A stretch of DNA of 18,337 nucleotides. Origin: CAYRKQ01 sp964621845 (GTDB lineage: Bacteria; Patescibacteriota; Saccharimonadia; Saccharimonadales; UBA7683). The notes beneath the pieces were generated by a model, which worked only from the letters and a program-made list of their open reading frames with translations, was not told the origin of the DNA and ran no database searches. The DNA is taken from positions 1 through 18,337 of the forward strand of contig CAZUOL010000004.1 in assembly GCA_964621845.1 (NCBI GenBank), written 5' to 3'. Shown piece by piece: positions 15,004 through 18,337 of this stretch. Positions within the stretch are counted from its first letter, which is position 1. Each line of letters starts with the position of its first letter. Position numbers and translations under genes: made by a program.

Positions 15004-15028
15004 TGCGCCAAGGACGGACCCTGGCGCA
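15004..15028 (-). repeat. 25-bp palindromic hairpin element, copy 2 (inverted)
   Basis: Arms TGCGCCA / TGGCGCA around AGGACGGACCC on the plus strand. Read on the minus strand it equals the element at 11660-11684 but for one base, and that base change (C for T) keeps the stem pair. On the plus strand one inner pair is A-C, so the minus strand is the better-folding one. It sits between the SGNH terminator and the S8 peptidase promoter. Confidence 0.85.
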
Positions 15029-15071
15029 GGAGAGTGTTAAAGGCTGTGGTCTAACGGAAAATAATACAGCC

Positions 15072-15080
15072 TGGTATACT
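15072..15080 (+). promoter_or_regulatory. Extended -10 promoter of the S8 peptidase gene
   Basis: TGG-TATACT, 27 bp before the ATG at 15108. This supports that start over the longer in-frame opening at 15003, which would overlap the hairpin element and this promoter. No -35 is evident. Confidence 0.65.
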
Positions 15081-15107
15081 GATGAGGTCAGCCACAACAA
15101 TAAAAAT

Positions 15108-16745
15108 ATGAAAAAAATTAATGGCAATAAACCCTTACAGCTCTTGGCGTTACTTGCTATTTTTATACTGGGTGGGCTATACGGTGCTAAAAAACAGGTT
15201 ATTCTACCGCAAAAACCTTCGCCGCCCATAACAGTACACCGCAATCAAGCAGCGAGTGTGAATAAGAAAGCTACAAAAGTTGGGAGTCAACAAAACATCA
15301 AAACTCCACAACAACGGGCACCGCGGCAAATGGCTCTTGCGGCCAAAGTTACCAACAATAAACGGTATTATCTACTCGATGCGCCAAATGACCCAAAATA
15401 TGCAAACCAGTGGGTATTGAGTGCCGTGCATGCGCCGTCGGCCTGGGCCATTTCGCCAAACGCAGCAAATGTAGTAGTTGCGGATATAGATACCGGTTTT
15501 GCACTTGATCACCAAGATCTTAAAGATCAGTGGTATATCAATACGGGCGAAACAGGAAATACGTCAGAAGGCGATGCTTGTTGGACGGGTGCCCCGGCAG
15601 ATAAAAAAACAAACCAGTGTGATGATGACGGTAACGGCTATGATGACGATTGGCGCGGCTGGGATTTTTATGCAGTAGATAACACCCCACAGGCCGGGAG
15701 TGTAAACCCGAGTGGTGACGGGGTCGATCATGGCACTGAAACCGCGGGGCTCATTGGGGCGAGCACCAATAACGGGATTGGCATGGCTTCAATAAGTGGC
15801 GGGGTGCAACTCATGCCGCTGCAAGTAATGAGCGACACGGGGGTAGGTTACAGTAGTGATATTGCAGCAGCCATTTATTATGCGACCGATAACGGTGCAA
15901 AAGTTATCAATATGAGCCTCGGGACTTCTGGCGACGATCCGGCAGTACGTGATGCGGTGGATTATGCGGTAGCTCATAATGTGGTAGTGGTAGCGGCGGC
16001 TGGTAATTGCGGTAATGGCACTCAAGATGTATGCAGCGGCCAGGTTGCTGGTTATGTGACCTTCCCGGCGAATTACGACAAAGTGGTGGCAGTGGGCGCG
16101 GTTGATCAAAGTGGGGTTCGGGCCAGCTTTTCAAGCTACGGTCAGCGGGTCGATATGGTGGCGCCTGGCTCAGGAACGCTCGTCTCTACTACTTACGTTC
16201 AGGGGAACAATGCGGCCTATGAGGTAGGAAGTATGTATGGTACCTCGTTTGCCTCGCCAATTGTGGCAAGTGCCGCGGCGCTTATTCGATCTATTCGCCC
16301 GAATAGCACTATTGATGATATACGCGCACTGCTGATGGCTTCAACCCAGCGGCTGGGTGGCATGTCAGGCAACTATTACACACGTTATTATGGCCATGGT
16401 CTGTTGGATGTGGGGAAGTCGCTACAAGTAGCAAGCGACCTGAATGCTATGAGCGAATCGGTGCCTACCCTGTTTGTCGCAGGAAATTATAAGGCAGAAA
16501 AGCAGTACAGAGCAGCTGATGCTTTGGGCGGAGGCTGCGAGGCCCCTGCTGGTACATGGTGCACGGTGTGGTTACGCAACACAACTGAAAATTACGATCG
16601 GTACCTACCGTATACAAAAACAAACGCGGATAATGAAGCTGGCTGGTCGTGGTCAGGCAGTGTGCTGGAAAAAGGAGAGTGGTCAATTCGTGCACGACAA
16701 GGGAATGCAGTTTCAGATACACCCCATATATTGTTCAGTAAATGA
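15108..16745 (+). CDS. Exported subtilisin-like serine peptidase (S8 family)
   Basis: A 545-aa subtilase. A short basic start and hydrophobic run at 9-27 (PLQLLALLAIFILGGLYG) form a signal anchor or signal peptide; no lipobox Cys is present. After a Lys/Gln-rich linker the catalytic domain spans about 95-440: Asp128 in DIDTG, His208 in DHGTETAG (Glu where many have a second His), Asn300 of the oxyanion hole in AAGN, Ser380 in GTSFASP. An Asp-rich insert QCDDDGNGYDDDW (170-182) is a likely calcium loop next to GWDFY. Cys301/309 and 477/485 may pair. A 95-residue C-terminal module (about 450-545) is of unknown type. There is no Shine-Dalgarno site. It lies in a run of surface genes, so it may trim host or own surface proteins. 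Confidence 0.93.
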   Translation: MKKINGNKPLQLLALLAIFILGGLYGAKKQVILPQKPSPPITVHRNQAASVNKKATKVGSQQNIKTPQQRAPRQMALAAKVTNNKRYYLLDAPNDPKYANQWVLSAVHAPSAWAISPNAANVVVADIDTGFALDHQDLKDQWYINTGETGNTSEGDACWTGAPADKKTNQCDDDGNGYDDDWRGWDFYAVDNTPQAGSVNPSGDGVDHGTETAGLIGASTNNGIGMASISGGVQLMPLQVMSDTGVGYSSDIAAAIYYATDNGAKVINMSLGTSGDDPAVRDAVDYAVAHNVVVVAAAGNCGNGTQDVCSGQVAGYVTFPANYDKVVAVGAVDQSGVRASFSSYGQRVDMVAPGSGTLVSTTYVQGNNAAYEVGSMYGTSFASPIVASAAALIRSIRPNSTIDDIRALLMASTQRLGGMSGNYYTRYYGHGLLDVGKSLQVASDLNAMSESVPTLFVAGNYKAEKQYRAADALGGGCEAPAGTWCTVWLRNTTENYDRYLPYTKTNADNEAGWSWSGSVLEKGEWSIRARQGNAVSDTPHILFSK

Positions 16746-16753
16746 TAAGAAAC

Positions 16754-16766
16754 CCCTTAACAAGGG
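16754..16766 (+). terminator. Weak hairpin after the S8 peptidase gene
   Basis: CCCTT-AAC-AAGGG, 8 bp after the stop, without a T-run. It may slow or end transcription or be chance. Confidence 0.3.
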
Positions 16767-16771
16767 ATGAC

Positions 16772-16801
16772 TTGCTTATGTTTCGGGCAAGCGTGTACAA
16801 T
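16772..16801 (+). promoter_or_regulatory. Promoter of the 16812 gene
   Basis: TTGCTT (16772-16777), an 18-bp spacer and TACAAT (16796-16801) preceded by GTG. The -10 ends 10 nt before the ATG, so the leader is only a few nucleotides long. Confidence 0.5.
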
Positions 16802-16811
16802 AAAAGCGATT

Positions 16812-17018
16812 ATGTATAGGAAAAAAATTGACGAGGTACTTAGTCAGGAGCTGACTCGAACTGAGTTTTTAAAAGTGGCGGGCGGTATTGGTTTGACACT
16901 GCTTGGCTTGCCTACCATTATTAATACGGTCACTAAGGCGTTTACACATGAGAAAAAAGCAACTACAAAAAAAATGCTCTCTTCGTCGGGCTATGGCTCG
17001 CGTCCTTATGGCGAATAA
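16812..17018 (+). CDS. Small membrane or exported protein with Tat-like N-terminus and Gly-Tyr tail (68 aa)
   Basis: The product has a charged start, then LTRTEFLKVAGGIGLTLLGLP (residues 14-34, first 20 resembling the R-x-FLK-hydrophobic pattern of Tat signals, but with Arg-Thr in place of twin Arg), a basic part (HEKKATTKK) and the tail SSSGYGSRPYGE. It may be a single-helix membrane protein or a Tat-like precursor with almost no mature part. The tail motif PYG recurs at the mature N-terminus of the next gene's product, with which it overlaps by 11 bp (ATGGCGAATAA). A promoter with TACAAT precedes it. No named family is recognised, though short FLK/Gly-Tyr proteins of this style are familiar from Saccharibacteria. 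Confidence 0.68.
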   Translation: MYRKKIDEVLSQELTRTEFLKVAGGIGLTLLGLPTIINTVTKAFTHEKKATTKKMLSSSGYGSRPYGE

Positions 17019-17472
17019 TCGTAGCAGATTACATTTGGTCTTGGTGTTGTCACTGCTCATCGTGTTGCCTATCTCACACGTTATGCCCACGAGCGCAGCG
17101 CCTTATGGCACTGGTAGCTACGGAGCCTGTCAATACCAAGAATGTAGCAGTTCTACGGGCGGTGATAATGGCTCGTCTTCGGGTGGTGTATCGGCGCCCC
17201 CCAATAGCTCATCTCAGTCATCAGGTGGGGATACTCTAGATGATCGCAATGAGACGATCACTCGTGACGAGGGCGAGCCTAATAGCAACATTACGCCCGT
17301 TGAAAATGATCAATCAGCGCCGGCTGGAGGTGAGACTGCACCTACGAGCTCTACTCAAGGCAAAGGAAGCTTATTTTATCTCGTTTTTCTATTCGGTATG
17401 GGGCTCATAGTGTGGTTTATTATCGCCCGTCGTCGACATCGAAAAGAACGGACAGACACCAGCCTGCAGTAG
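17008..17472 (+). CDS. Secreted type I membrane protein with Ser/Gly-rich stalk (154 aa)
   Basis: From the ATG at 17008 the protein has a good signal peptide (NNRSRLH, then LVLVLSLLIVLPISHV, cleavage near TSA-A, residues 30-31), a mature start APYGTGSYGACQYQEC with two Cys, a low-complexity Ser/Gly/Asn/Pro stalk (47-118), a membrane helix at 121-140 and a basic tail RRRHRKER. It thus stands on the outer face of the membrane. No LPxTG motif is seen. ATGs at 16948 and 16993 are in frame and also possible; 17008 gives the cleanest signal peptide and the ATGGCGAATAA overlap with the previous stop typical of coupled genes. The function is unknown; a stalk or adhesin subunit role is inference from design and neighbours. 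Confidence 0.72.
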   Translation: MANNRSRLHLVLVLSLLIVLPISHVMPTSAAPYGTGSYGACQYQECSSSTGGDNGSSSGGVSAPPNSSSQSSGGDTLDDRNETITRDEGEPNSNITPVENDQSAPAGGETAPTSSTQGKGSLFYLVFLFGMGLIVWFIIARRRHRKERTDTSLQ

Positions 17473-17493
17473 CTTCTTCCTCCCCTCATTTTA

Positions 17494-17516
17494 TGCTAGA
17501 CTATACATAAGCATAA
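17494..17516 (+). promoter_or_regulatory. Promoter of the fibre-like gene, with a 7-bp inverted repeat
   Basis: TGC-TAGACT (17494-17502) fits TGnTAnnnT; AAGCATAA follows at 17509-17516. TTATGCT (17491-17497) and AGCATAA (17510-17516) are inverted copies around the -10. A leader of about 50 nt runs to the ATG; AGAGGG at 17518-17523 is too far away to serve it. Confidence 0.55.
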
Positions 17517-17559
17517 CAGAGGGAAGTATATAGAAATAATAGGCAACTAAAAACGGCAT

Positions 17560-18337
17560 ATGGCACGCTTACCAATACCCGGTTCTGATGATAATACATG
17601 GGGAGATATTCTCAATGAGTATCTTGAGGTTGCGCATGAAAATGACGGTACTCTCAAGGATACGGGAATACTTAGCACGAAAGCCCCTCTTGCCAACCCT
17701 ACCTTTACGGGCATAGTAAATGTTCCGAACCCCACTACTGGAGGTGCGGCTGCAACAAAGGCCTACGTTGATTCAGTTGCTAGCGGCTCGAGTACTCCCG
17801 ATGCAGATGGGGGGACTAAAGGAAAGGTGAAGCTCACCGGTGATCTTAGTGGTACAGCTGATAGCCCAACCGTTCCCGGGCTTTCAAATAAGGTCGATGT
17901 CTCTACAACCGTCAACGGGCACGCTCTTTCAGCTAACATTACTGTAAGCAAATCTGATGTCGGCTTAGGTAATGTGGATAACACTTCAGATGCTAATAAG
18001 CCAATATCTGCGGCCACCCAAACAGCCCTAGACTTAAAAGCCCCTCTTGCCAACCCCACCTTCACGGGTACCGTTACGGTGCCTACCCCAAGCAATGCAA
18101 CTGATGCTGCAACAAAAGCATATGTTGATACGACTGTTTCCTCTGGTACCCCTGATGCCGATGCGACTACCAAGGGGAAGATCCAACTCGCTGGGGACCT
18201 TGGTGGCACGGCAAGCTCGCCAACAGTGCCAGGACTCGCTAATAAGGTAAGTACCACTACAACCGTCAACGGGCACGCTCTTTCAGCTAACATTACTGTA
18301 AGCAAATCTGATGTCGGTCTTTCAAATGTTAACAATA
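17560..18337 (+). CDS. Phage tail-fibre-like repeat surface protein (3' end outside window)
   Basis: The frame opens at ATG 17560 and stays open for 259 codons to the window edge. The start MARLPIPGSDDNTWGDILNE and EVAHENDGTLK form a head module I recall from many Saccharibacteria surface proteins. Then come tandem units of about 118-119 residues: KAPLANPTFTG (from residue 41 and again from 160), ATKAYVD, KGKVKLTGDLSGTADSPTVPG, and VNGHALSANITVSKSDVGL. Such PLANPTFTG...AATKAYVD strings are typical of collar and fibre proteins of phage tails, which trimerise and bind cell surfaces. No signal peptide is visible, as in true phage fibres. A role in contact with other cells is an inference. The long minus-strand frame here is only the mirror of the repeat. 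Confidence 0.88.
   Translation, partial: MARLPIPGSDDNTWGDILNEYLEVAHENDGTLKDTGILSTKAPLANPTFTGIVNVPNPTTGGAAATKAYVDSVASGSSTPDADGGTKGKVKLTGDLSGTADSPTVPGLSNKVDVSTTVNGHALSANITVSKSDVGLGNVDNTSDANKPISAATQTALDLKAPLANPTFTGTVTVPTPSNATDAATKAYVDTTVSSGTPDADATTKGKIQLAGDLGGTASSPTVPGLANKVSTTTTVNGHALSANITVSKSDVGLSNVNN
17903..17963 (+). repeat. 61-bp exact direct repeat, copy 1 (copy 2 at 18257-18317)
   Basis: These 61 bases recur without a mismatch 354 bp (118 codons) downstream and encode the TTVNGHALSANITVSKSDVG segment of the fibre repeat. Flanking parts of the repeat have diverged at the DNA level, so this block looks recently copied or homogenised. Confidence 0.92.
18257..18317 (+). repeat. 61-bp exact direct repeat, copy 2
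   Basis: Second copy of the block at 17903-17963, in the same frame of the fibre-like gene, 20 bp before the window ends. Confidence 0.92.

Noticed and set aside
11660..15028. Region between the two hairpins as an insertion sequence or transposon
   Set aside because: No transposase, recombinase or target-site duplication is visible (flanks differ), so only the inverted pair is reported.
15003..15107. Longer N-terminus for the S8 peptidase
   Set aside because: The extra 35 codons would cover the hairpin repeat and the TGGTATACT promoter, and would bury the signal sequence that begins at 15108.
16903..17007. Longer N-terminus for the stalk protein
   Set aside because: It would overlap the 68-aa gene by 116 bp and add a basic, Cys-containing part before the signal peptide. 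Starts at 16948 or 16993 stay possible.
17763..18335. Long open frame of 190 codons on the minus strand
   Set aside because: It is the mirror of the plus-strand fibre repeat, which has a proper start, family-typical motifs and a promoter. The minus frame repeats because the DNA repeats.
17560..18337. Prophage
   Set aside because: Only one tail-fibre-like gene is present, with no other phage gene nearby, and its head module is the kind found on Saccharibacteria surface proteins.
1..18337. CRISPR array, rRNA genes, riboswitches
   Set aside because: I found no regularly spaced short repeats, rRNA segments or known aptamer patterns.

Overview
The window looks like a chromosomal segment of a Candidatus Saccharibacteria (TM7) or closely related Patescibacteria/CPR bacterium. 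The main reasons are the N-terminal signature of the last gene (MARLPIPGSDDNTWGDIL), which I recall from many surface proteins of that group, the large share of small single-pass membrane proteins and unrecognised genes, and promoters built almost entirely on an extended -10 element. TGA acts as a normal stop (S8 peptidase gene), so the code is standard and the SR1/Gracilibacteria recoding is absent. The assignment is an inference from protein style, not from a marker tree.

Layout. 1-2055 (+): 3' end of ribonuclease Y, an unrecognised 164-aa protein, a histidine-phosphatase-fold protein and a HAD hydrolase, packed as one operon with overlaps. 2069-3123: a single-pass membrane protein with its own promoter and terminator. 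3161-5189 (-): an ABC1/UbiB-type kinase-like protein between two tiny two-helix membrane proteins; one of these (53 aa) is translationally coupled to the kinase gene. 5190-5381: a gene-poor stretch with a possible coding remnant. 5384-5790 (-): a small hydrophilic protein and tRNA-Pro(UGG) with a clear terminator. 5836-9659 (+): a PfkB sugar kinase, an unrecognised 411-aa protein coupled to a LOG/SLOG-like protein, and another single-pass membrane protein. 9662-11650 (+): uvrB. 11660-15028: two genes bounded by an inverted pair of a 25-bp hairpin element; the second gene encodes an 889-aa surface SGNH hydrolase with VWA-like, PKD and thrombospondin-3-like modules. 15072-18337 (+): a secreted subtilase, two overlapping small membrane genes, and a phage-tail-fibre-like repeat protein cut by the window end.

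How the genes may work together. From about 11.75 kb onward almost every product is predicted to be exported or anchored on the cell surface: an esterase-type hydrolase with adhesive modules, a protease, a Ser/Gly-rich type I membrane protein and a fibre-like repeat protein. I read this as a surface-interaction locus, plausible for an epibiont that attaches to a host cell, but the link is by neighbourhood only. The earlier part is housekeeping and small-metabolite chemistry (RNA decay, phosphatases, sugar kinase, DNA repair).

Across the window at least nine sites match TGnTAnnnT at sensible distances from genes. In four cases (3349-, 5587-, 5852+, 9677+) a -10 box ends only 6-7 nt before the start codon, which predicts leaderless mRNAs. 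Other genes have good Shine-Dalgarno sites, so two modes of initiation seem to coexist.
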